Assembly (NCBI GenBank): GCA_035640715.1
Contig: DASQVO010000232.1
Span: 1-45,438, forward strand
DNA: 45,438 bases
Direction of reading: 5' to 3'
From: DASQVO01 sp035640715
GTDB taxonomy: Bacteria > Actinomycetota > Actinomycetes > Streptosporangiales > Streptosporangiaceae
Made by a program: the position numbers and the translations under genes
The notes under the pieces: model-generated
Told to the model about the DNA's origin: nothing
What the model saw: only the letters and a program-made list of their open reading frames with translations
Database searches by the model: none
In this document: in pieces, positions 34,943 through 41,953 of the stretch
Layout of the letters: each line of letters opens with the position of its first letter
Numbering within the stretch: position 1 is the first letter of the stretch

Positions 34943-36325
34943 GTGAACGTGGTGACAGCTCACCGCACGCTTCCCGTTGCCGGTGTGACCAATCACAATG
35001 TCAGACCTGCGGGCTACGCTCGGCTCGTGGCGAACCTGTCCCCAGCGGGCCGTTCCTCGACGGCGCCTGTACCCGCCGCTGAATCACGGCCGGCGGGCGG
35101 TCCGGCCGTCTACCCGTCCGCGGCCTCTTCCGCGGCCGCGGTAGCACTCGATCTCGATGACGTCCGGCGGATAACGCTGCGCGCGCAGGGGTTTGTCGGC
35201 GCCTCGGCCCGCAAGGGCGGAGTCGCCGGGATGCTGCGCCGGGTCGGCGGCGTCCAGCTGGACACGATCAGCGTGCTCGCCCGCTCCCACGAACTCGTCG
35301 CCTACGCCCGCCTCGGGCCGGTCCCCCGCGACCGGATCGAGCGGGCCTACTGGCACCCGTCACGGCCGGCGGCCTTTGAGTACTGGGCGCACGCGGCCTG
35401 CGTGCTGCCCATCGAGGAGTGGCCGTATTACGCGTTCCGGCGGCGGGCCTTCCGTGCCCAGGGAAGGCGCTGGCACCAGGTGTCGCAGCGGGCCTGTAAG
35501 GAGGTCCTGGCGAGACTGGCCGCCGAGGGGCCTATGACCGCCACCCAGCTGGGCGGCGCGAAGGGTGGCGGCCCGTGGTGGGACTGGTCGGAGGTGAAAA
35601 TCGCCGCCGAATGGCTGCTGGATATCGGTGAGGTCGCCTGCGTCCGGCGGGCTGGCTGGCGGCGGGTCTACGACCTGCCCGAGCGGGTCCTCCCGGATGG
35701 GCTGCTGGGCACCGAGCCGTCCGATGAGGAATGCGTGCATCATCTCGTGGGCGTGACCGCCAGGGCCCTCGGCGTGGCCACGCACGCCGACCTGATCGAC
35801 TATCACCGGCTACAGCGCCTCCTGAACGGCAGCCCTGACCGGGCGGGGTTCCTCGACGACGCCGCGCGGGCAGCCGGCCTGGTGCCGGTCACGATCGCCG
35901 GGCAGCGTTCCGGCGTTGCCGCATGGGCCGATCCGGCCGCGCTCGCCGACGCGGTCGGCGCCACCCGGGAACGGCACCGCGTCACGCTGCTCTCTCCGTT
36001 CGACTCGCTCATCTGGGATCGCAAGCGCACGCTCCGCCTGTTCGGCTTCGAGCACAGCCTCGAGGCTTACGTGCCGAAGGCTAAGCGCGTGCATGGCTAC
36101 TTCGTGATGCCGCTGCTGGCCGGCGGCCGCCTGGTCGGCCGGGTCGACCCGGCGCGACGGGGCAAGACGCTCATCGCCCGCAAGGTCTCGCTGGACCAGC
36201 CGTCGGCAGCGGAGCCGATGGCCCGCGCCCTCCGGGAAGCGGCGGCATGGGTCGGCTGCGACAACGTCGAGCTGGGCCAGGTAGAGCCTGCGCAGAGCGC
36301 GCAGCGGCTCCGGGCGCTGTGTTAG
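34943..36325 (+). CDS. YcaQ/AlkX-type winged-helix DNA glycosylase family protein
   Basis: 460 residues; the conserved part begins near residue 69 (LDLDDVRRITLRAQGF). The YcaQ (HTH_42) family contains DNA glycosylases that unhook interstrand crosslinks. The key Q-x-D motif is present in GGVQLDTISVLARSHELVAYARLG. Also seen are YWHPSRPAAFEYWAHAACVLP, the winged-helix region WSEVKIAAEWLLDIGEVACVRRAGWRRVYDLPERV, and the C-terminal LLSPFDSLIWDRKRTLRLFGFEHSLEAYVPKAKRVHGYFVMPLL. GTG 34943 has AAGGA 8 nt upstream; a GTG at 35028 is an alternative. Specificity is unproven. Confidence 0.85.
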   Translation: MNVVTAHRTLPVAGVTNHNVRPAGYARLVANLSPAGRSSTAPVPAAESRPAGGPAVYPSAASSAAAVALDLDDVRRITLRAQGFVGASARKGGVAGMLRRVGGVQLDTISVLARSHELVAYARLGPVPRDRIERAYWHPSRPAAFEYWAHAACVLPIEEWPYYAFRRRAFRAQGRRWHQVSQRACKEVLARLAAEGPMTATQLGGAKGGGPWWDWSEVKIAAEWLLDIGEVACVRRAGWRRVYDLPERVLPDGLLGTEPSDEECVHHLVGVTARALGVATHADLIDYHRLQRLLNGSPDRAGFLDDAARAAGLVPVTIAGQRSGVAAWADPAALADAVGATRERHRVTLLSPFDSLIWDRKRTLRLFGFEHSLEAYVPKAKRVHGYFVMPLLAGGRLVGRVDPARRGKTLIARKVSLDQPSAAEPMARALREAAAWVGCDNVELGQVEPAQSAQRLRALC

Positions 36326-36326
36326 C

Positions 36327-36347
36327 CCGGGGGGGACGACCCCCCGG
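36327..36347 (+). terminator. G6/C6 hairpin after the glycosylase gene
   Basis: CCGGGGGG (36327-36334), 5-nt loop, CCCCCCGG (36340-36347), 1 bp after the TAG stop. The TAGCCCGGGGGG context is shared with the hairpin at 8091. Confidence 0.75.
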
Positions 36348-36483
36348 TGCCCCCCGAGCGGCCCCTTACCGGTTTGAGTTCCCGCCGTTGGCCTGGTTCC
36401 GCTGTTCTCCCACCCGGTTTCCTATTCGTGGCGCCAGCCAAGTGCATCTCGAACTGTCACAGGGGCCTCGTACGGTTGGCAGC

Positions 36484-36715
36484 ATGCCACCACTGCCTCG
36501 CGTCACCGGCCGGGAGCTCATGCGGGCCCTGGGAAAACTGGGTTGGGTGCCCGTGGCCCAGAAAGAAAGGGTCGCACGCGCAGCTCAAGCATCCCAGGGG
36601 CAGCGGTCGCGTGACCGTGCCCCTGCATGCTGGGGAGACGATCGGGCCTGGCCTGCTTCGGTCCATCCTGAGCCAGGCAGGCGTTACGGTAGAAGAACTG
36701 CGGAAGGTGTTGTGA
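36484..36715 (+). pseudogene. hicA: hicA toxin gene disrupted by a 4-bp duplication
   Basis: HicA-type mRNA interferase in two frames. 36484 onward reads MPPLPRVTGRELMRALGKLGWVPVAQK. From about 36563 the +1 frame reads KGSHAQLKHPRGSGRVTVPLHAGETIGPGLLRSILSQAG...EELRKVL with a stop at 36713. The join is the tandem GAAAGAAA at 36561-36568; one GAAA fewer would restore the usual QKGSH with the catalytic His. As it stands, translation from the ATG gives an N-terminal stub with foreign residues. A sequencing error or frameshifting could not be excluded. hicB follows 4 bp after the stop. Confidence 0.85.
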
Positions 36716-36719
36716 CAGG

Positions 36720-36953
36720 ATGATGCCGATGCGCACCTACACGATCGTGGTGGAGCCCGAGCAGGACGGCGGCTACTTCGTGACCGTCCCGGCCCTGCCA
36801 GGGTGCTTCACGCGTGGCAGCACTCTCGATGAGTGCCGGGAGCGGGCAGTCGAGGCTATCGAGGTTCACATTGCCGGCCTCCAGGCCGATGGTGAGCCGG
36901 TTCCTGAGGAAACCGGGGCACCGCAGCTACTGGCCATCACGGTTGCGGCCTGA
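36720..36953 (+). CDS. hicB: HicB-type antitoxin
   Basis: 77 residues with the HicB fold: MRTYTIVVEPEQDGGYFVTVPALPGCFTRGSTLDECRERAVEAIEVHIAGL. The partial RNase-H-like domain is complete; this short form lacks a C-terminal DNA-binding domain. Start 36720 or 36729. It appears intact while its toxin partner upstream is broken, so it has become an orphan antitoxin. Confidence 0.88.
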   Translation: MMPMRTYTIVVEPEQDGGYFVTVPALPGCFTRGSTLDECRERAVEAIEVHIAGLQADGEPVPEETGAPQLLAITVAA

Positions 36954-37083
36954 CACCACCGCGGCGGCTGACTCCGAAGGAGTTGCCGACCCTGCCCCTG
37001 GACACGCTGACTCCGATGGAATGTTCCATGGGTTCATCAGCTCGCGACGGATTGCGCAACAGCCAAGTACCGGTGCTCGTTCG

Positions 37084-37347
37084 TCACAAATTCGCCCCGG
37101 TCAGGACGGTGGCGAGCTGACCGTCTGGCAGGTCGTGTTCGGCGATGGCGGCCAGGCCGGCGGCGGAGGGCTCGATCAGGAGGCCAAGGGTGGCAGCGGC
37201 CAGCCGCATCCCTGCCAGCATCGCCTCGTCGGTGACGAGCACCATGTCATCGACGAGTGCCCGCATCCGGCGCGCGACTTCGGGGGCGGGTTCGGTCATG
37301 GCGAGGCCGTCGGCGATGGTGCCCGTTGGCTCGGCTCGGACGGGGCG
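37084..37347 (-). pseudogene. Threonine/serine dehydratase C-terminal fragment
   Basis: About 87 residues, GRPVRAEPTGTIADGLAM then LVDDMVLVTDEAMLAGMRLAAATLGLLIEPSAAGLAAIAEHDL and a C-terminal VATVLTGANL-type end. This is the last part of a fold-type II PLP enzyme of the threonine dehydratase family (TIADG and the Gly-rich end near the phosphate site). The PLP-lysine domain is absent; upstream the DNA becomes the relE remnant in another frame. A decayed fragment. Confidence 0.72.
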
Positions 37348-37628
37348 GCCGGCTTGCCAGCTTTGCGCCATGCCCGCCGTATGCCTTGCTGCGGTGCCGC
37401 ACGTCCTCGATCCAGACCTCGTTGGCCTCGTCATTCACGGAGTACAGCACCCGGTGGTCGCCTACATGGATACGGAAGGTGCCGGGAGCGGACAGCACTG
37501 GCACGCTGCTGTGCGGGTGCGGTTCGTCGGCGAGGTCATCGATCGCGTACTGACGCGTTTCCGCACTGCTTGTCGAGGGCGAGGAAGTGCCTGCGGGCTC
37601 GCTGCCGCCACTGGATGCTGTAGATCAC
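37247..37628 (-). pseudogene. relE-type toxin gene, frameshifted
   Basis: RelE/ParE-superfamily toxin split over two frames. From GTG 37628 it reads VIYSIQWRQRARRHFLALDKQC and then runs to an early TGA. One base off, from 37561, the DNA reads ETRQYAIDDLADEPHPHSSVPVLSAPGTFRIHVGDHRVLYSVNDEANEVWIEDVRHRSKAYGGH, the expected rest of the protein. So one extra base (or two lost) near 37562 breaks the gene. Its 3' end runs on into the dehydratase fragment. No recognisable antitoxin is left upstream; an open frame ending 3 bp before this GTG has no known family. Confidence 0.78.
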
Positions 37629-38001
37629 CGGTTACAGGCCTGCTTCGGCCTTGACCTGTGCCCGCAGGGCATCTTGGTTTGGCCTGGCGTGGCGGCGCGG
37701 GTCCGCGTGCGGCGGGACCGGCGCCAGGGGGCGGGTGGGCGGCCGCCACCCCTTGCTGCTGCTGCTTCCGCGTCTGGGAGCGCGGCCGGGGACGAGGGGC
37801 AGTGCCGGCCCTGGCTGCGCTCTCCTTGGGCGCCTCCATGGCCACCGTGTGGCGGGTCGGGCTCCTGGGTCGCCCTTCGGTGATGTGGTCACAGGTCGGT
37901 GGTCCACTCGATCCCTAGGCGGCGGCTCGGGTTGGGATTTTGCCATTTGACGCGGCACACTCCCGCGGAGCCCCCGCCAGCTTGCTGCGGTGCTGCCCGG
38001 C

Positions 38002-38050
38002 ACACCGGCCGCTCGCCGGGCCTGAAGGCCCGGACTCGCTGGGCCAGTAA
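38002..38050. repeat. Third copy of the 49-bp structured repeat core
   Basis: Differs at two positions from the two cores at 8146-8194 and 8234-8282. The inner hairpin CCGGGCC-TGAA-GGCCCGG is identical; the outer stem carries one change. Lies downstream of the response-regulator gene. Confidence 0.88.
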
Positions 38051-38068
38051 GGGATTTCTGCCGGGGTT

Positions 38069-38088
38069 CCAGGGGGTCGCCCCCCTGG
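38069..38088 (-). terminator. Hairpin downstream of the response-regulator gene
   Basis: CCAGGGGG (38069-38076), loop TCGC, CCCCCTGG (38081-38088), 8 bp past the response-regulator stop on the minus strand. Same style as the other G-run/C-run terminators here. Confidence 0.7.
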
Positions 38089-38095
38089 GCCAGCA

Positions 38096-38815
38096 CTAGC
38101 TGAATTCGATGAGCTTTTCCCGCACGGCGATCATGACGGCTTCCATCCTGGAGTGGATCTGGAGCTTCTCGAGGATGTTGCGGACATGGTTCTTCACGGT
38201 GTTCTCGGAGATGAACAGCTCCTTGGCGATGTCGCGGTTGTTCATTCCCCTGGCGACGAGCTTGAGCACCTCCATCTCCCGGTCGGTGAGCTTAGGTGCG
38301 GGAACCTGCTGCGGGCGTTCCTCCTCGTCCCGCCGCGCCAGCGTGGCGAATTCGGTGAGCAGCTTGCCCGCCATGGACGGGTTGATGAGCGACTGGCCGC
38401 CGTGCACCGCCCGCACGGCCTCGGCCACCTCATCCAGCGGGATGTCCTTCAGCAGGTAGCCGCTTGCACCCGCCCTGATCGCCTCGAAGAGGTCCTCCTC
38501 CTCGTCGCTGATGGTCAGGATCACGATCTTCGCGCTGGGAGCGGACTCTTTCATCGCGCGGGCTGCCTCGATCCCGCTGATTCTCGGCATGCGGATGTCC
38601 ATCAGGACGACGTCGGGAAGAGACGCGCCGGCCTTGGCGACCGCCTCTGCCCCGTCACTGGCCTGCCCGACCAGCTCGATGTCCTGTTCTTCGTCGAGGA
38701 CCATCTCCAGCCCGCGCCGGAAGAGTGCGTGGTCATCGGCGATCAGCACGCGAATCGGCTCTGGAACCTTCCCACTGCTCCGCGCGCCGATGGCGGCCCC
38801 GGAACCCTCGCTCAC
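38096..38815 (-). CDS. NarL/LuxR-family response regulator
   Basis: 239 residues: receiver domain (about 20-140) with acidic pocket IADDH, phospho-acceptor Asp73 in VVLMDIRMP and Lys in YLLKDIP, then a LuxR-type helix-turn-helix LTDREMEVLKLVARGMNNRDIAKELFISENTVKNHVRNIL. An acidic linker with DEEER lies between. No histidine kinase gene is next to it; in Streptomyces an orphan regulator occupies this place beside hpf. GTG start with GGGAGGAGG 5-6 nt upstream. DNA targets unknown. Confidence 0.93.
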   Translation of the reverse strand: MSEGSGAAIGARSSGKVPEPIRVLIADDHALFRRGLEMVLDEEQDIELVGQASDGAEAVAKAGASLPDVVLMDIRMPRISGIEAARAMKESAPSAKIVILTISDEEEDLFEAIRAGASGYLLKDIPLDEVAEAVRAVHGGQSLINPSMAGKLLTEFATLARRDEEERPQQVPAPKLTDREMEVLKLVARGMNNRDIAKELFISENTVKNHVRNILEKLQIHSRMEAVMIAVREKLIEFS

Positions 38816-39000
38816 GCTGCCTCCTCCCAGTGACCCTGCCGCTTACGATTGTTCGTCCAGGCGCCGGCCACCGCGGTCCATCCTGGTCCAGTCGACATGA
38901 CAGTCATGTCATGAAACTGTGACCGATCCATGGCGCACCGCGCAAATCAGACCGGCCCTACCGGGCCGCGCCGCCGGTGCCTGGCCGCCGTCTCGGCCTC

Positions 39001-39726
39001 TCATGCGGGCTGCTCCTGCTCCAGCAATCGGATGACGCCGTAGTCGTAGCCCCGGCGCCGGTAGACGACGCTGAAGAGGCCGCATGCGCAGTCGCGGAAG
39101 AGGTAGAAGTCGTGGCCGACGAGTTCCATCTCCAGCAGCGCCTGGTCGATCGTCATCGGCGCGGCCGAGTGCAGCTTCTCCCGGACGACCAGCGGGCCGT
39201 CACCCTCCATCGGGATCGGCACGATGTGCGCGGACGCCGACTCGTCACTGCCGAGGTCCGGCTCTTCTTGCTCCGCGTCCGGCGGCTCCGGCGGCTCCAC
39301 GGTGCCCGCCTCGGGCAGCGGGTGCTCGCCGGCCGGTGATGCGGGCAGATCAGGCAGGCCAGCCCCTTGCTCGGCGGCTTGCGGCGCCAGGCTGGCGGAC
39401 CGTACCGATACCCGCTCGGTGTGCCGAACCTTCCGCCGCTCGCAGGACCGCCGCAGCCGGGACTCAAGCTTGGCGAAGGCCATATCGAGCGCCGTGTAGC
39501 GGTCATCTGCCGCCGCTTCGGCGCGGATCACGGGGCCGCGCGACCTGATGGTGAGCTCGACCCGTTCCCGCCGGCCGGATTGCCGCGGATTGCGCTCCTC
39601 GGTTACCTCCACGTCGATCCTGATCGCCTTCTGATCGAGTTTCTCGACCTTGACGAGCTTGCCGGCCGCGTGCTGGCGGAAGCGCTCGGGGATTCTGGTG
39701 TGCCGACTCTTGAAGATGATGTTCAT
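39001..39726 (-). CDS. hpf: Ribosome hibernation promoting factor, long form
   Basis: 241 residues. The N-terminal HPF/RaiA domain (MNIIFKSRHTRIPERFRQHA...RADDRYTALDMAFAKLESRLRRS) binds the 30S subunit. A variable acidic Pro-rich linker follows, then the C-terminal dimerisation domain (TIDQALLEMELVGHDFYLFRD...GFSVVYRRRGYDYGVIRL-like) that pairs two ribosomes into 100S particles. ATG 39726 has GGGGG about 7 nt upstream. A promoter candidate lies 320 bp upstream, giving a long leader. Confidence 0.94.
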   Translation of the reverse strand: MNIIFKSRHTRIPERFRQHAAGKLVKVEKLDQKAIRIDVEVTEERNPRQSGRRERVELTIRSRGPVIRAEAAADDRYTALDMAFAKLESRLRRSCERRKVRHTERVSVRSASLAPQAAEQGAGLPDLPASPAGEHPLPEAGTVEPPEPPDAEQEEPDLGSDESASAHIVPIPMEGDGPLVVREKLHSAAPMTIDQALLEMELVGHDFYLFRDCACGLFSVVYRRRGYDYGVIRLLEQEQPA

Positions 39727-40168
39727 CGCGACCCCCAAGTAGTCCGATTCACCCAGTGGCACCCGCCCGGCCGACCTGGTCTTCGTCCCCACATCCGCCT
39801 GCTGAGGGGTTCGCGGCATCTCTGTCGCCACTACTGCCCTTCTCCCGGCCCAGCGGACCCGGTGTCCCCTGGCGGGGCAGGACTTACCTCTAAGCCGCAC
39901 CGTGATCGGTCGACGAGAAGTCGCCTTACGTGGGCCGTTTAGCCTGCGGCTGGCATCGGCTTGCCAGGCCGGGCTCTGCCCTTGGGTCCAGCCCAAGAGG
40001 CCCGGCCTGACGCAACCACGGACCCGGACGGGTGCCATGACATGAACGCTAGTCGCATCTGGCCAGAATGTCAGGAGGAGGGTGTATGCATACAGCAACT
40101 TCTGGTAACAACCAGTGGCGGCCCGTTGCGGCGGCGGCACTCTGCCGGGAACCGCCCATGGTGCGCCC
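39727..40168. other. hpf upstream region; no comF gene
   Basis: 442 bp between lpqB and hpf. In Streptomyces a comF-type phosphoribosyltransferase gene sits here; I see none. Contents: a leftward promoter candidate (40046-40074), the palindrome TGTATGCATACA (40083-40094) and a small hairpin CTGGT-AACA-ACCAG at 40102-40115. Confidence 0.55.
40046..40074 (-). promoter_or_regulatory. hpf: Candidate hpf promoter
   Basis: On the minus strand CTGACA (40074-40069), 17-bp spacer, TAGCGT (40051-40046). A start site near 40039 would give hpf a leader of about 310 nt. The palindrome TGTATGCATACA lies 9 bp upstream of the -35, a position suited to an activator. Confidence 0.4.
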
Positions 40169-41953
40169 TCAGCCGGGGTAGGCCGGGTCGCTGCCCGTTC
40201 CGACGACACCGCTCCACAGCCCGCCCAGGCTCGCGAGCATGACCATCTGGCCGTTCGACAGCCCAGCGACGAGCGGGCCGGCCGAACCATCGGCGGTGAT
40301 CGAGACCGTTCCCTGCTCCGCGGGAACCGGTGAGAGCAGCTCGCCGTTAACAGCCACCTCATCCAGCACGGGGCCGTGCGAGGTCTGGCTCAGCGCGATC
40401 ACGTGATCCGCGTCATACCAGGTCAAGGCGGTGAAGTTTTCCGAACTTATCGGGACCGGCGGGCCGAGATATGCCTGCTGCCCGGCGCGGATGATCGCGG
40501 CGAGCATGAGCTGCGATCCGGCTCCGCTGGTGACGATCATGGCGCAGCGCACCCCGTCGGGGGCTACCTTCAGCGCGGTCACCCGGTCACCGGCCGGGAG
40601 CGCGCCGGCCACCCGGACTGCGGCGCCGCCCCCGGCTGGCACCATCCAGACGCCACCGTTGCCAGCGGCCCACAGGTCGTCGTGACTATCCCAGCTCAGG
40701 GAGGTGAAACTGCCGGTGAGGCGCTGGGTCAGCACGCCGCCTTGGGTCAGTGTTCCCGTGTAGATGGCGGTGCCGCCCGCAGCAAGCCCGGCCACGTAAC
40801 GGCGGTCCGGTGACACCGCGGCCTCTGTCAGCGGGATCTGGCCGGTGCCTGCCTGGCCGGGCACCGGCGTGCCCTGTGGCGTGTTTCCCTGCGCCGTATC
40901 CGACAGGGCGTGCACCGCGCCCCTGCCGTCGGCGTAATAGAAGCTGGCGTGCGACGGGGCCGAGGGAACGTAGTTGCCGTACAGGCCGATCTGCTGAACC
41001 GGGCTGCCCGATCCGCCCAGTGTCCACGGCGTGCCGTTGACCTCCAGCTCCACTGACCGGATCGCCGGCTGGTCTGAGGTTGATCCGGCCAGCGTCCACA
41101 GCAGCTGCGCGGAGATCTGCCGCAGCCTGGCCTCGGTGGCGCCCGCCGCGGCTCCGCCGAGGTTCACGATCGCGGTGCCCCCGTCAAGCGCGACATTGGC
41201 TTTGGTATGGGCCGGGAAGCCGGTCCGCGCGGCGCTGGACAGCCATCCGGTCGGCGGGTCCTCCAGCGCCTGGACAAGGCGGGTGACCAGGTCGGTGGGC
41301 GTGGCCTCCTGGGGCACGTAGACCGGGTCGGGCACGAGCACCTGCATCGCGGGATCGAAGAAGTAGAGGTTCCGCGACTGGTACACGCGATGGAAGTCGG
41401 CGTCGGTCAGCAGCAGGCGGGGCGGCAGGCCCGAGATGCGCCATTGCCCGCCGACCTTGACGAGGACGAACCTTTCCCGCGTCACGGCATGGCCCGCCGA
41501 TGAGATGGCGTACTGGCCACTGTTGGAAAGGCTGCCCAGCACCAGGCCGCTGACCGGTACGACCGTCGTGCTGGCGGGCCGCCGGGAAAGCCGCGGCAGC
41601 GCGGGCTGCGGGGGGACGTCCAGGTTCTTGAAGACCGTCACCTCCCAGCCCGGACGCCAGTTCCTGCTGGCCGACGCGGTCAGGTACTCCCGGGCGACGG
41701 CATGGTTGCTGGCGAAGCTGGCATTGGCCGCGAGGAATCCCGACACGATCTGCCGCGCCGACCAGTCGCGCCCCGGCGGAGCCGGGATCGGCTGCAGGTA
41801 GTCCTGGCTCTGGCTGGCGCCCCCCTGGGTGATGCTCACCGCCTGCACGTGACCGCTGGTCGGCACGGTAACGCACCCGGCGACACCCGTCGCGAGCGCG
41901 ATGGCCAGAGCCGCCGGCCACACCACGCCCAGCCGCCGCCGCGGTCTAGCCAC
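40169..41953 (-). CDS. lpqB: Lipoprotein LpqB
   Basis: 594-residue lipoprotein that acts with the MtrAB two-component system at the cell surface. Basic start, hydrophobic VVWPAALAIALATG and lipobox VAGC (Cys27). An N-terminal segment (ARQIVSGFLAANASFASNHAVAREYLTAS) and a GerMN-type domain (VTRLVQALEDPPTGW, NVALDGGTAIVNLGG) are followed by a C-terminal beta-propeller-like part. GTG 41953 overlaps the mtrB stop by 8 bp, the usual mtrB-lpqB coupling; the frame upstream of it is mtrB in another frame. Confidence 0.94.
   Translation of the reverse strand: MARPRRRLGVVWPAALAIALATGVAGCVTVPTSGHVQAVSITQGGASQSQDYLQPIPAPPGRDWSARQIVSGFLAANASFASNHAVAREYLTASASRNWRPGWEVTVFKNLDVPPQPALPRLSRRPASTTVVPVSGLVLGSLSNSGQYAISSAGHAVTRERFVLVKVGGQWRISGLPPRLLLTDADFHRVYQSRNLYFFDPAMQVLVPDPVYVPQEATPTDLVTRLVQALEDPPTGWLSSAARTGFPAHTKANVALDGGTAIVNLGGAAAGATEARLRQISAQLLWTLAGSTSDQPAIRSVELEVNGTPWTLGGSGSPVQQIGLYGNYVPSAPSHASFYYADGRGAVHALSDTAQGNTPQGTPVPGQAGTGQIPLTEAAVSPDRRYVAGLAAGGTAIYTGTLTQGGVLTQRLTGSFTSLSWDSHDDLWAAGNGGVWMVPAGGGAAVRVAGALPAGDRVTALKVAPDGVRCAMIVTSGAGSQLMLAAIIRAGQQAYLGPPVPISSENFTALTWYDADHVIALSQTSHGPVLDEVAVNGELLSPVPAEQGTVSITADGSAGPLVAGLSNGQMVMLASLGGLWSGVVGTGSDPAYPG

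Larger units (their letters stand above)
37629..38095. other. Spacer with decayed DNA and a copy of the structured repeat
   Basis: 467 bp. I cannot support a gene. One open leftward frame ends ...RAQVKAEAGL just before the relE remnant, at the place where an antitoxin would be, but it is low-complexity and unrecognised. The right end holds repeat copy 38002-38050 and the hairpin 38069-38088. Confidence 0.5.

Noticed and set aside
37632..38096. Leftward frame ending 3 bp before the relE remnant, considered as its antitoxin
   Set aside because: Position fits, but the sequence is low-complexity, begins inside the repeat and terminator, and resembles no RelB/PHD antitoxin I know.
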